Shown in pieces: positions 1 to 8,979 of a stretch of DNA of 38,122 nt. This DNA comes from an uncultured Alistipes sp. GTDB lineage: Bacteria; Bacteroidota; Bacteroidia; Bacteroidales; Rikenellaceae. The stretch spans positions 1 through 38,122 of the forward strand of contig CALBKP010000070.1 of the NCBI GenBank assembly GCA_937895825.1, read 5' to 3'. A program made the position numbers and the translations under genes. A model generated the notes under the pieces. That model was not told where the DNA came from. It was given only the letters and a program-made list of their open reading frames with translations, and did not search any database. Within the stretch, counting starts at the first letter, position 1. The number at the start of each line of letters is the position of its first letter.

Positions 1-3000
1 ACCTACTGTATATACTGCAGCAGCCAAAGCATCGCTCTTCTTAGCTCCAAGCTTGCGTAGGTAGAACTCGCCGGTAAAGCCCGATGCCTCCATCATAAGA
101 TGCTTGCAATCATCAAATGCAGAACGTACATAGACTTTGTTCCAATCTGTTATGCCAGCATTCCCGAAGTCGTACCCCACAATTGCATCGGCGTAGTCGC
201 TCCAATATGCTGCCGATTTATACGCCCCTACCGACTCTGCGGGGACATAGATCTTTCTATCATCAACATTTGTCATAAAAGCTCCATTACCCAAAGTTGG
301 AGGCGTTGTTGATTTACAATATACCTCAGTTAAATTACCACAATCAAGGAACGCATTAATACCAATTGCTTTTACGCCACTGGGGATAATCACCGCTGTC
401 AGGTCAATATAACCACGAAAGGCAGACTTCTCAATCATTTCAATATCATCAGGGATCGTATACTCTGTTCCCGAAGCATTTGCATAGGCAACAATAGCAT
501 TATCCTTTACCAAGCAACGGCCATTCTCCGTAGCATACTTGCCCTTGAACTCCGCCAAGCTATTACAGTAAGCAAACACACCCTCTCCAATCGTCGTTAC
601 ACCATCACCAATGGTTGCACTTACAAGTCTGATACATACGTAAAACGCCCAATTTTCAATTGTCGTAACACTATTCGGAATAGTTATACTTGTTAGGTTC
701 TGACACCATCCAAACGCCGTATCACCTATGGTAGTTACGCTATCGGGGATAGTTACACTTGTAAGGCCATCGCAATTATAGAATGCATAATCTCCAATCG
801 TCGTTACGCTATCAGGGATAGTTACACTTGTTAGGCTGGCGCATTCACGGAATGCACCATATCCAATCGTCGTTACGCTATCGAGAATAGTATATGTAGT
901 ACCAGAGGCTTCTGCGTAGGCAATAATAGTATTATCCATAATCAAACAGCGCCCACCATCAGCCGCAAACTTGCCCTTAAACTCTTTAAGACTACTACAA
1001 TCAACGAATGCCCCCTCTCCAATCGTCGTTACGCTATCAGGAATAGTTACACTTGTAAGGCTGTCGCATGCGCGGAATGCATAAGATCCAATCGTTGTTA
1101 CGCTATCAGGGATAGTTACACTGGTAAGGCTGCTGCAACCAATGAATGCATAATATCCAATCGTCGTTACGCTATCAGGAATAGTCACACTTGTTAGGCT
1201 GCTGCAACCAGAGAATGCAGTATTTCCAATCGTCGTAACATCACCATCAAAGGTAATCACCCAACACTTCTTGTCAGCATCGTAGAGGTTTGACTGTATA
1301 GCTACATCCCCAAAGGCGTTAGAGTTGTTTGGCGTAGTAGCCTCTGTTGTACTGCCATTGGTGTACCAAATCTCGTTCTTTGAGGGTTGTATCTCGTAGA
1401 TATCGTCGGCATATTCACTCCATCCCTCTGCGCTCTTGTACGCATCCACCGAGCCTATTGGAACATAAATCTTGCGACCCGTGGCATTATCATTAAAAGC
1501 TCTACTACCCATAGTTGGAGGCGTTGTTGATTTACAATATACACTTGTAAGGCTGACGCAATCATAGAACGCATATGCTCCAATCGTCGTTACGCTATCA
1601 GGGATAGTTACACTTGTAAGGCTGCTGCAACCAACGAATGCATAATCTCCAATCGTTGTTACGCTATCAGGGATAGCTACATTTGTAAGGCTGCTGCAAT
1701 TATAGAATGTAGAAGATCCAATCGTCGTTACGCTATCAGGGATAGTCACACTTGTTAGGCTGCTGCAACCAACGAATGCATAATCTACAATCGTTGTTAC
1801 GCTATCGGGGATAGTCACACTTGTAAGGCTGTCGCAATTATAGAATGCAGAATTTCCAATCGTCGTTACGCTATCGGGAATAGTCACACTTGCAAGGCTG
1901 TCGCAATTACGGAATGCCTCACCTCCAATCGTCGTTACGCTATCAGGAATAGTCACACTTGTAAGGCTGCTGCAACCAGAGAATGCAGAATTTCCAATCG
2001 TCGTAAGATTAATAAAATATTGTAGCTCATCAAAGGATTTTACTGCCGCAGCATAATCGCCGAAGAGTTTGCGATCAATCCTCTCCACCTTTGCTGCCTC
2101 CTTATACGATAGCTCGCCGTCGCCATTGGTGTCGAACTTCTCGACGCATACTCTCTTAACATTTTGGTCAGCAAATTGTATAGGGGCATTTGAGGGTGAT
2201 TTCTGCTGAACAATCTCGAAGCTCTGCAGCTTATCGCCCAAAGCGCCGACAAGGTGTATTACGGCAGTACGTGGCTCCTCGTATGGATTCTCCTCGATGG
2301 TAAAGCTAAGCGTATCCTCGCGCAGCTCGGCACGGGTATCAGCACAGCTAATCCACGACTGCGCCTCGGCAGAGATCTCGACATCGTATTCAAGGTTTGT
2401 CTTAAGCGTAACGGCAAGGGTATTGGCCATATAGCTTGTCTCATAGCTATCCATGATGTCGGTGATAATGCCTCGGTCGAAGTAGATGGCCTTCATACAT
2501 GTACCGCCAGCACCCGAGGTGGCCAGGACAACGATCTTTCCATCCTCGGCATCATCCTTCGGAGCGGTGACCTTGATACGGCCTTGTGTGGCATCCGTTG
2601 GCGTAACACGTGTGCGCCAGCCACCATCGCCGAAGCTCTCGACCTCGGTATCGTCGTCGCCACCTATAACGCGATAGCCGAACTCGATAGATGCACCAGC
2701 CATGCAAGCAACGCCATCCTCTATGTCGAACTCCAAATCGAGAGCCTTAATCTTATCGAGGGCATCCTCAAGGTCGTCGATACGTTGCTCAAGGCTATCT
2801 ATGCGCTCCTTGATACTCTCGAGTTCTTCATTTACGCGTGCGTTAACCTCTTCGATCTCAGCCTCAATCTTTGCATCGATAACGCCTCCATTTTCCATAA
2901 TAGCCGTCTCAATAGCCCTCTTGTACTCTGCTACAAGCTCGCTTTTCATCTCCTCGATAGCAGCATACAGATCTTCTATATGAGAGGCAAACGTTTCGGA

Positions 3001-3735
3001 CTGCTGCTCGACGGCATTAAGCCTATTGTCAAGCTCTGAGATATCTGCACTATGCTCGGCTAACCTTACCTCTATGCTCTGGAACTGCTCGATAATATAG
3101 TCATCTGTCTTTATCGATTCCTCAAGTTCATTGACTATATCGTAGAGATCTTGTATATCTGATGACATATTTGATATATTGTTCTCAATCTCCACAAGTT
3201 CATCACCAACAATATCAAACGACTCTTCAACCTCTTGCTTATATGCAGCAAGATCATCTTGAATCGTCGACAAGGCAGATTCGAGCTGAGCCATGTCCTC
3301 GGATAAAGCGGCATATTGATCGAGCGTAGCATAAGTACCCTCCACCCACGATCTGAGCTCGGCAACCTTATCATCAACATCGGCTCCACCCGAAAGGGCA
3401 TCTTCTATCTTACCATCGATGATCTCCTCAAGCCAAGCGGTATGGGTCTCCACCCTATCGAGTCGTTCTTCGACATACTCATGGAGTTGCTCGAACTCTA
3501 TGCCGAGGTCCAAGATATCAGCACCATTCTTTGCCGAGAGTTCGTCGAACTTTGCAGATAGCGTCTCCAACGCCGTGATAGACTTGGTGAGCGACTCTAC
3601 CTGCTCACGTAATGTCGACACGTTATTACTGCGTTCCAACTCCTCGATACGTTCTACCAACTCCGAGTCATCATAAGCACAACCCGCAAACATTAGGGCA
3701 AACAATAGCACAAAGGGGACAAATATACGTCTCAT
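1..3735 (-). CDS. BspA-like LRR surface lipoprotein, 3' end beyond window
   Basis: The minus strand is open without a stop from the ATG at 3735 to base 1, so at least 1245 residues are encoded and the C-terminus is missing. The start MRRIFVPFVLLFALMFAGC is a lipoprotein signal peptide with lipid Cys about residue 19. Next come a long Glu/Asp/Leu-rich coiled coil (about 22-330, like the DUF4988 stalk of Bacteroidetes lipoproteins), an Ig-like stretch (about 337-430), a BACON-type domain (about 431-512) and an EF-hand-like calcium loop at D535-E546. From about residue 576 there are 23-residue LRR_5 repeats of the type LTSVTIPDSVTTIG.AF..C. Two blocks end in the cap YCKSTTPPT...KIYVP...YKSA..W..YADAI. 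A Bacteroidetes promoter and a terminator of the upstream purB operon lie just before the start. It is probably a cell-surface adhesin or binding protein; the ligand is unknown. Confidence 0.9.
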   Translation of the reverse strand, partial: MRRIFVPFVLLFALMFAGCAYDDSELVERIEELERSNNVSTLREQVESLTKSITALETLSAKFDELSAKNGADILDLGIEFEQLHEYVEERLDRVETHTAWLEEIIDGKIEDALSGGADVDDKVAELRSWVEGTYATLDQYAALSEDMAQLESALSTIQDDLAAYKQEVEESFDIVGDELVEIENNISNMSSDIQDLYDIVNELEESIKTDDYIIEQFQSIEVRLAEHSADISELDNRLNAVEQQSETFASHIEDLYAAIEEMKSELVAEYKRAIETAIMENGGVIDAKIEAEIEEVNARVNEELESIKERIDSLEQRIDDLEDALDKIKALDLEFDIEDGVACMAGASIEFGYRVIGGDDDTEVESFGDGGWRTRVTPTDATQGRIKVTAPKDDAEDGKIVVLATSGAGGTCMKAIYFDRGIITDIMDSYETSYMANTLAVTLKTNLEYDVEISAEAQSWISCADTRAELREDTLSFTIEENPYEEPRTAVIHLVGALGDKLQSFEIVQQKSPSNAPIQFADQNVKRVCVEKFDTNGDGELSYKEAAKVERIDRKLFGDYAAAVKSFDELQYFINLTTIGNSAFSGCSSLTSVTIPDSVTTIGGEAFRNCDSLASVTIPDSVTTIGNSAFYNCDSLTSVTIPDSVTTIVDYAFVGCSSLTSVTIPDSVTTIGSSTFYNCSSLTNVAIPDSVTTIGDYAFVGCSSLTSVTIPDSVTTIGAYAFYDCVSLTSVYCKSTTPPTMGSRAFNDNATGRKIYVPIGSVDAYKSAEGWSEYADDIYEIQPSKNEIWYTNGSTTEATTPNNSNAFGDVAIQSNLYDADKKCWVITFDGDVTTIGNTAFSGCSSLTSVTIPDSVTTIGYYAFIGCSSLTSVTIPDSVTTIGSYAFRACDSLTSVTIPDSVTTIGEGAFVDCSSLKEFKGKFAADGGRCLIMDNTIIAYAEASGTTYTILDSVTTIGYGAFRECASLTSVTIPDSVTTIGDYAFYNCDGLTSVTIPDSVTTIGDTAFGWCQNLTSITIPNSVTTIENWAFYVCIRLVSATIGDGVTTIGEGVFAYCNSLAEFKGKYATENGRCLVKDNAIVAYANASGTEYTIPDDIEMIEKSAFRGYIDLTAVIIPSGVKAIGINAFLDCGNLTEVYCKSTTPPTLGNGAFMTNVDDRKIYVPAESVGAYKSAAYWSDYADAIVGYDFGNAGITDWNKVYVRSAFDDCKHLMMEASGFTGEFYLRKLGAKKSDALAAAVYTVG

Positions 3736-3787
3736 AATATTACTGAGGTTTTATTATTGCTTGAGTTTGAGTTTATAAAAGGTTCTA

Positions 3788-3818
3788 CAAAATTAAACAT
3801 TATTTACGACATAAACAA
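3788..3818 (-). promoter_or_regulatory. Bacteroidetes-type promoter for the large LRR lipoprotein
   Basis: On the minus strand, TTG (3818-3816), a 20-nt spacer and TAATTTTG (3795-3788) match the TTG-N19/20-TAnnTTTG consensus. The predicted transcript begins about 45-50 nt upstream of the ATG at 3735. Confidence 0.75.
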
Positions 3819-3830
3819 GACTATATACAA

Positions 3831-3863
3831 ATGATTCGTTGCGGCCGAGCCACAACGAATCAT
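3831..3863. terminator. Hairpin terminator after purB
   Basis: A perfect 11-bp inverted repeat (ATGATTCGTTG at 3831-3841, CAACGAATCAT at 3853-3863) encloses an inner GGC/GCC stem with a CGA loop. It lies 37 nt past the purB stop and before the LRR-gene promoter, and probably ends the purine transcript. The following T tract on the minus strand is only moderate. Confidence 0.7.
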
Positions 3864-3900
3864 TAACATTACGGGTTATAGCCCCTATTTTGAAAAATGG

Positions 3901-5196
3901 CTACTCGATACCTACGCGGTTGAAGATGAAGTCAACGTTCTTGAGGTAGTACTCCAAGGTAAAGCAGCTGTCAAGCTCCTCGCGAGAGAGGACACCCATA
4001 ACCTCGGGGCTCTCGGCAAGCAACTCCTGATAGTCGGCACGCTCGCTCATAGCACGCATAGCGATAGGCTGCACTGTATCGTAAGCCTGCTCACGAGAGA
4101 AGCCCTTCTCAATGAGTGCATTCATCACGCGCTGTGCGAAGATGACCTTGCGTGTGCGGTAGATATTCTCCATCATAACATCCTTGAACACAACGAGGTT
4201 CTCCAGGATACCACGGAAGCGGTTGAGCATATAGTCGAGAAGCATCGTTGCATCGGGAAGGATGATACGCTCGGTTGATGAGTGCGAGATATCGCGCTCA
4301 TGCCATAGAGCAACGTTCTCGTAGAACGCCGCCATATAGCCACGCATAACGCGTGCGCAGCCGCACATATTCTCGCTCGAGATGGGGTTACGCTTATGGG
4401 GCATAGCGCTCGAGCCCTTCTGACCCTTGCCGAACGACTCCTCCACCTCGTGTACCTCGGTACGCTGCAAGTTACGAATCTCCATGGCCATCTGCTCGAT
4501 ACTCGATGCGATAACGGCCAACGTAGCCATATAGTAAGCGTGGCGGTCACGCTGTATAACCTGAGTAGAGATATTTGCGCTGTCTATACCAAGCTTCTCG
4601 CATACGTAGTCCTGTATAAATGGAGGGATGTTTGCGAAGTTACCCACAGCACCAGAGATCTTACCTACCTCTACGCCACGTGCAGCAGCAGCAAAGCGAG
4701 TGAGGTTACGCTTCATCTCCTCGTACCACAATGCCCACTTCAAGCCGAAGCAGGTGATGTCGGCATGGATACCGTGTGTACGGCCGATGCAAGGCGTTGC
4801 CTTAAACTCGATGGCACGACGGCGCAACACCTCGAGCATCTTCTCGATATCCTCCAATAGGATGGTGTTTGCCTGCTTAAGTAGGTAACCATTAGCCGTA
4901 TCAACAACATCGGTGCTGGTGAGGCCGTAATGTACCCACTTACGCTCCTCGCCGAGAGTCTCGCTCACGGCACGTGTGAAAGCAACGATATCGTGGCGTG
5001 TCTGCTGCTCGATCTCGGTAATGCGGTCGATGTTGAACGATGCGTTCTTCCACAACTTCTCGACATCCTCCTTAGGCACTACGCCAAGCTGGCTCCAAGC
5101 CTCCGAAGCCAAAATCTCAACACGTAGGTAGGCATCGAACTTATTCTGCTCGGTCCACACCTTACGCATAATCTCTCTGCTATATCTTTCAATCAT
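3901..5196 (-). CDS. purB: Adenylosuccinate lyase
   Basis: PurB catalyses two fumarate eliminations: SAICAR to AICAR in IMP synthesis and adenylosuccinate to AMP. The 431-residue protein has the usual bacterial length and starts MIERYSREIMRKVWTEQNKF, as in the Bacillus-type enzyme. It carries the fumarase/aspartase signature GSSAMPHKRNP, whose loop Ser is the catalytic base, and the GRTHG motif with a catalytic His. It is the last gene of the purine operon, 34 nt after folD, and is followed by a strong hairpin. PurA, which would supply the adenylosuccinate for its second reaction, is not in the window. Confidence 0.98.
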   Translation of the reverse strand: MIERYSREIMRKVWTEQNKFDAYLRVEILASEAWSQLGVVPKEDVEKLWKNASFNIDRITEIEQQTRHDIVAFTRAVSETLGEERKWVHYGLTSTDVVDTANGYLLKQANTILLEDIEKMLEVLRRRAIEFKATPCIGRTHGIHADITCFGLKWALWYEEMKRNLTRFAAAARGVEVGKISGAVGNFANIPPFIQDYVCEKLGIDSANISTQVIQRDRHAYYMATLAVIASSIEQMAMEIRNLQRTEVHEVEESFGKGQKGSSAMPHKRNPISSENMCGCARVMRGYMAAFYENVALWHERDISHSSTERIILPDATMLLDYMLNRFRGILENLVVFKDVMMENIYRTRKVIFAQRVMNALIEKGFSREQAYDTVQPIAMRAMSERADYQELLAESPEVMGVLSREELDSCFTLEYYLKNVDFIFNRVGIE

Positions 5197-5230
5197 AAGG
5201 CAGTTAGGTTAGTTTGTTTATATCTATTAA

Positions 5231-6082
5231 TTACTTGCTCATTCTATTAACGAAGGCCTCCACGGTATTCTCCATAAGGCATGTGATGGTCATAGGACCT
5301 ACACCACCAGGTACGGGCGTGATGGCTGCTGCAACATACTGTGCCTCCTCGAAGTCTACATCACCACAGAGCTTACCGTTGCGAGTGTCGCGGTTAACAC
5401 CCACGTCGATAACAACAGCTCCCGGCTTAATCATATCAGCCGTAACGAAACGCTCGCGGCCAACGGCTACTACGAGGATATCGGCACGACGTGTGATTGA
5501 CGACAGGTGCTTGGAGCGTGAGTGCGCCACGGTAACGGTAGCGTTAGCATCCAACAGAAGCTTAGCAACGGGCTGACCTACGATGTTGCTACGGCCGATG
5601 ACAACAGCCTCCTTACCAGCGATATCTACGCCAGCGAAGTGCAACAACTTGATGATGCCCTTAGGTGTGCAGGGGAGCATGCAGGGCTGCTTGAGCCACA
5701 ACTTAGCGACGTTCATCGGATGGAATGCATCGACATCCTTCTCTGGCGAGATGGCGGCGATGACCTTATTCTCGTTGATATGCTTTGGCAGTGGCAACTG
5801 AACGAGGATACCGTCAACATCATCGTCGTTATTGAGCTGCTCGATAAGTTCAAGCATATCGGATTCCGAGATTGTAGCCTCTCGACGAAGCGTTGTATTG
5901 CGGATACCCACCTCAGTTGCAGCCTTTGCTTTACCCGTAACATACGACACGCTACCCGGATCGTCACCCACAAGGATAACAACGAGGTTGGGCGTACGGC
6001 CATACTGCTGGTTCAGCACCTCAACACGTACCTTTAATGCCTCCTTGATAGACACCGACAGATCTTTACCTTTTATAATCAT
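5231..6082 (-). CDS. folD: Methylenetetrahydrofolate dehydrogenase / methenyl-THF cyclohydrolase
   Basis: FolD interconverts 5,10-methylene-THF, 5,10-methenyl-THF and 10-formyl-THF, the formyl donor for PurN and PurH. The frame can be read from a TTG at 6109, but the ATG at 6082 gives the family start (MIIKGKDLSVSIKEAL) and a normal length of 283 residues, so I use that. Typical motifs are the YVTGKAKAA substrate/catalytic region (family YxxxK), the QLPLPKHIN loop, the Rossmann segment VVIGRSNIVGQPVA and PVPGGVGPMT near the C-terminus. Its place between purD and purB links one-carbon supply to purine synthesis. Confidence 0.97.
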   Translation of the reverse strand: MIIKGKDLSVSIKEALKVRVEVLNQQYGRTPNLVVILVGDDPGSVSYVTGKAKAATEVGIRNTTLRREATISESDMLELIEQLNNDDDVDGILVQLPLPKHINENKVIAAISPEKDVDAFHPMNVAKLWLKQPCMLPCTPKGIIKLLHFAGVDIAGKEAVVIGRSNIVGQPVAKLLLDANATVTVAHSRSKHLSSITRRADILVVAVGRERFVTADMIKPGAVVIDVGVNRDTRNGKLCGDVDFEEAQYVAAAITPVPGGVGPMTITCLMENTVEAFVNRMSK

Positions 6083-6109
6083 AATATATACATTTTTAAA
6101 GTTAAACAA

Positions 6110-7354
6110 TTAGCGGAATGCCTTGGCACCAATATCCGTACGGTGGAATAGGTTGTCGCACTTGATACGTGCAACATCAGCCTCAGCCTTCTGCTGTGCC
6201 TCGCGTAGTGTAGGAGCCTCCGCCACTACAATCATCACACGGCCACCAGCTGTAACCAGCTCGCCATCCTTTATGGCAGTACCCATGTGGTATACCTTTG
6301 ACTCAACACACTCAGCGCCACGAATCACAGCCCCCTTATCATAGCTTCCTGGGTAACCTTTAGACGCAAGGACAATGCCGAGCGTAGCGCCCTCCGACCA
6401 CTCAGCCGCAGGCTGCTCATCGCTTGCAACAGCCATAAATAGATCCACAGCATCGCTCTTAAGTCGAGGCAATACAACCTCGGTCTCAGGATCACCAAAG
6501 CGAGCGTTAAACTCTATGACCTTGATACCCTGAGGTGTCTTCATAAGGCCACCATATAGCACGCCGGTAAAGGGGCAACCCTCCTCCACAAGAGCATCTG
6601 CCACACGCTGCATGATATTCTCCATAGCGTATGCGTGATCCTCGGCCGATACAAATGGAAGCTCGGTGTATGCACCCATACCTCCAGTATTGGGGCCCTC
6701 GTCGTTATCATAGGCGCGCTTATGGTCCTGTGCTACAGGCATAGGACAAATCTTTGAGCCCGCAACAAAGCACATCAACGAGAACTCCTCGCCAGTGAGA
6801 AACTCCTCGATAACCACCCTACCATCGCCAAACTTTGTGTCAAGGAGCATATCGCGCAACGTAGCCTCGGCCTCCTCCATAGTGGTAGCAATAACTACAC
6901 CCTTACCAGCTGCTAAGCCATCGTATTTGAGGACAGTCGGTAGCGAGCCACGCTTCACATAGGCTAAGGCCTCCTCGTAGTTGGTAAACGTAGCATAGTC
7001 CGCCGTGGGCACATCGTACTTTTTCATAAGTCGCTTAGCAAAATCCTTGCTCGACTCAATCTCGGTTGCGGCCTTTGTTGGGCCAAATATCTTTAGACCA
7101 GCCTCACGAAAACGGTCTACGACACCTACGGCCAACGACGCCTCAGGGCCAACAACCGTAAGGTCGATAGCGTTGGACTGTGCAAAGTCGAGGAGCTTAT
7201 CTACCTCGGTATCCTTGATAGCAACACACTCAGCGAGCTGAGCAATACCTGCATTACCAGGTGCAGCATATATCTTTTCTGCCTTAGGCGAGCGTGAGAT
7301 AGCCTCGACAATAGCGTGCTCACGACCACCCGAGCCAATAACTAATACATTCAT
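6110..7354 (-). CDS. purD: Phosphoribosylamine-glycine ligase (GAR synthetase)
   Basis: PurD joins phosphoribosylamine and glycine with ATP to give GAR, step 2 of the pathway. The 414-residue length is normal. The N-terminus MNVLVIGSGGREHAI is the nucleotide-binding start of the family. Later motifs include GPEASLAVGVVD, the ATP-grasp loop region LKYDGLAAGKGVVIA, and FNARFGDPETEVVLPRL with metal-binding residues. The gene lies 93 nt downstream of purH, the widest gap in the operon, which is filled by an inverted repeat at 7375-7447. The folD ATG follows 27 nt later. Confidence 0.98.
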   Translation of the reverse strand: MNVLVIGSGGREHAIVEAISRSPKAEKIYAAPGNAGIAQLAECVAIKDTEVDKLLDFAQSNAIDLTVVGPEASLAVGVVDRFREAGLKIFGPTKAATEIESSKDFAKRLMKKYDVPTADYATFTNYEEALAYVKRGSLPTVLKYDGLAAGKGVVIATTMEEAEATLRDMLLDTKFGDGRVVIEEFLTGEEFSLMCFVAGSKICPMPVAQDHKRAYDNDEGPNTGGMGAYTELPFVSAEDHAYAMENIMQRVADALVEEGCPFTGVLYGGLMKTPQGIKVIEFNARFGDPETEVVLPRLKSDAVDLFMAVASDEQPAAEWSEGATLGIVLASKGYPGSYDKGAVIRGAECVESKVYHMGTAIKDGELVTAGGRVMIVVAEAPTLREAQQKAEADVARIKCDNLFHRTDIGAKAFR

Positions 7355-7374
7355 AACTTAAAAATTATAAGGAG

Positions 7375-7447
7375 TTTAAGGAAGTTAATGAATTTAGGGA
7401 GATTTGGGATAGACTAAACTCACTAAATTCCCTAAATTCACTCTATT
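7375..7447. repeat. Palindromic repeat in the purH-purD gap
   Basis: A 12-bp perfect inverted repeat (TGAATTTAGGGA at 7389-7400, TCCCTAAATTCA at 7429-7440) is surrounded by degenerate copies of a 9-11 nt unit such as GGAGTTTAA, GAATTTAGG, ACTAAACTC and CCTAAATTC. It fills the only sizeable gap inside the purine operon. In RNA it would form an A/U-rich hairpin without a T tract, so an mRNA-stability or dispersed-repeat role is likelier than termination. No TAnnTTTG promoter is visible here. Confidence 0.7.
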
Positions 7448-8977
7448 CTAATGCTTAAAGTGGCGCATGCCAGTCACCAACATCGTCATACCAAACTCAT
7501 TGGCCTTAACAACCGAGTCCTCATCGCGTACCGAGCCACCAGGCTGCACGATGGCTGTAACGCCATACTTCTGTGCAAGAGTAACAGTATCGTCAAATGG
7601 AAGGAAGCCATCAGATGCAAGCACAAGACCCTCAGTAAAGCCTGCCGCCTCAGCCTGCTTAAGAGCGATCTCTGCCGAGCCTACACGATTCATCTGACCA
7701 GCGCCAACACCTACGGTGTGGCCATCCTTAATAACAGCGATAGCGTTAGACTTAACGTGCTTAACAACTCTCCAACCAAAGTTCATATCCTCGAGCTCAG
7801 CTGCCGTAGGCTTACGGTCGGTAACACACATATCGGCAACAACCTCCTTAGTCTCAGTATCGAGCTGCTGCACCAAGAGGCCGCCATTTACCGACACATA
7901 CTGCGTAGGCTTTACATCCGACGTGCTCATATCTACCTGCAACAAACGAAGATTCTTCTTCGTTGAGAGCACCTCCAAAGCCTCCTCCGAGAACGATGGT
8001 GCCATGATAATCTCCAAGAAGATAGGTTTCATAAGCTCTGCAACCTCCTTCGTAAGCTCGCGATTGACAGCCACAATACCACCGAAGATGCTCACCTTAT
8101 CTGCCTCATATGCCTTCTCCCAAGCCTCCTTGATATCCTTGCCAATAGCTGCACCACAAGGGTTCATGTGCTTGAGACCCACAGCAAAAGGCTCTGAGAA
8201 CTCACGCACGATGCACAACGCTGCATTAGCATCTTGGATATTGTTATACGACATCTCCTTGCCGCCGAGCTGCTTTGCCGTAGCCAACGAGTAGGGAACA
8301 GCCTCAGCCGAGCGATAGAACTTAGCTGACTGGTGCGGATTCTCACCATAGCGCAAAGTCTGCACAAGGTCGAACGAAGCAAAGAGTTTCTCGTTGAGCT
8401 CCGCCTGCTTACGCATGTACGTAGCGATGCACATGTCATACTCTGCCGTGTGAGTATAGGCCTTAGCAGAGAGCTCGAGGCGTGTAGCGAGTTCGGTGTT
8501 ACCACGAGACTCAATCTCGGCGATGATACGAGCATAGTCCTCAGGATCACACACTACGGTCACGTCGCGGTAGTTCTTAGCAGCCGAGCGCAACATCGAG
8601 GGGCCGCCAATGTCGATATTCTCGATGGCATCCTCCATCTTCACATCGGGCTTCGAGATTGTCTGACGGAAGGGGTACAAATTCACGCACACCATGTCAA
8701 TAAACTCAATGGCGTTGTCCTTCAAAGCCTTGAGATGGCTCTCGTCATCACGGCGAGCCAACAGACCACCATGCACCTTGGGGTGCAGGGTCTTAACACG
8801 GCCATCACAAATCTCTGGGAAGCCAGTGACATCGCTAATACCGATGGTATCAACACCACTATCATCAAGGAGTTTCTGTGTACCTCCTGTGGCAATAATC
8901 TCCCAACCGAGGCGACGAAGATTCTTACAAAAATCTACAACGCCCGTCTTATCGCTAACGCTAACTAATGCTCTCAT
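7448..8977 (-). CDS. purH: Bifunctional AICAR transformylase / IMP cyclohydrolase
   Basis: PurH carries out the last two steps to IMP: formylation of AICAR with 10-formyl-THF, then ring closure. The 509 residues match the usual length. The N-terminal MGS-like cyclohydrolase domain (about 1-190) begins MRALVSVSDKTGVVDF and contains TGGTQKLL and LHPKVHGGLLARR. The C-terminal transformylase domain has RYGENPHQSA, the catalytic Lys-His region LKHMNPCGAA, GVGAGQMNRV, SDGFLPFDD and QPGGSVRDED. It starts 2 nt after the purN stop, suggesting translational coupling. Confidence 0.98.
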   Translation of the reverse strand: MRALVSVSDKTGVVDFCKNLRRLGWEIIATGGTQKLLDDSGVDTIGISDVTGFPEICDGRVKTLHPKVHGGLLARRDDESHLKALKDNAIEFIDMVCVNLYPFRQTISKPDVKMEDAIENIDIGGPSMLRSAAKNYRDVTVVCDPEDYARIIAEIESRGNTELATRLELSAKAYTHTAEYDMCIATYMRKQAELNEKLFASFDLVQTLRYGENPHQSAKFYRSAEAVPYSLATAKQLGGKEMSYNNIQDANAALCIVREFSEPFAVGLKHMNPCGAAIGKDIKEAWEKAYEADKVSIFGGIVAVNRELTKEVAELMKPIFLEIIMAPSFSEEALEVLSTKKNLRLLQVDMSTSDVKPTQYVSVNGGLLVQQLDTETKEVVADMCVTDRKPTAAELEDMNFGWRVVKHVKSNAIAVIKDGHTVGVGAGQMNRVGSAEIALKQAEAAGFTEGLVLASDGFLPFDDTVTLAQKYGVTAIVQPGGSVRDEDSVVKANEFGMTMLVTGMRHFKH

Positions 8978-8979
8978 AT

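Noticed and set aside
560..2010. Regular 69-bp spacing suggesting a CRISPR-like or satellite array
   Set aside because: The period is 23 codons and the minus frame reads through as LRR_5 repeats with no unique spacers, so it is coding sequence.
2254..3039. 261-codon plus-strand ORF opposite the large LRR lipoprotein
   Set aside because: It is antisense to a continuous minus-strand frame with recognisable domains, and has no promoter or family resemblance.
4396..4860. 154-codon ORF antisense to purB, and similar ORFs opposite the other purine genes
   Set aside because: They follow the codon pattern of the sense genes and lack starts, promoters or recognisable domains.
6083..6109. TTG start for folD
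   Set aside because: It adds nine residues not found in FolD proteins; the ATG at 6082 gives the normal start.
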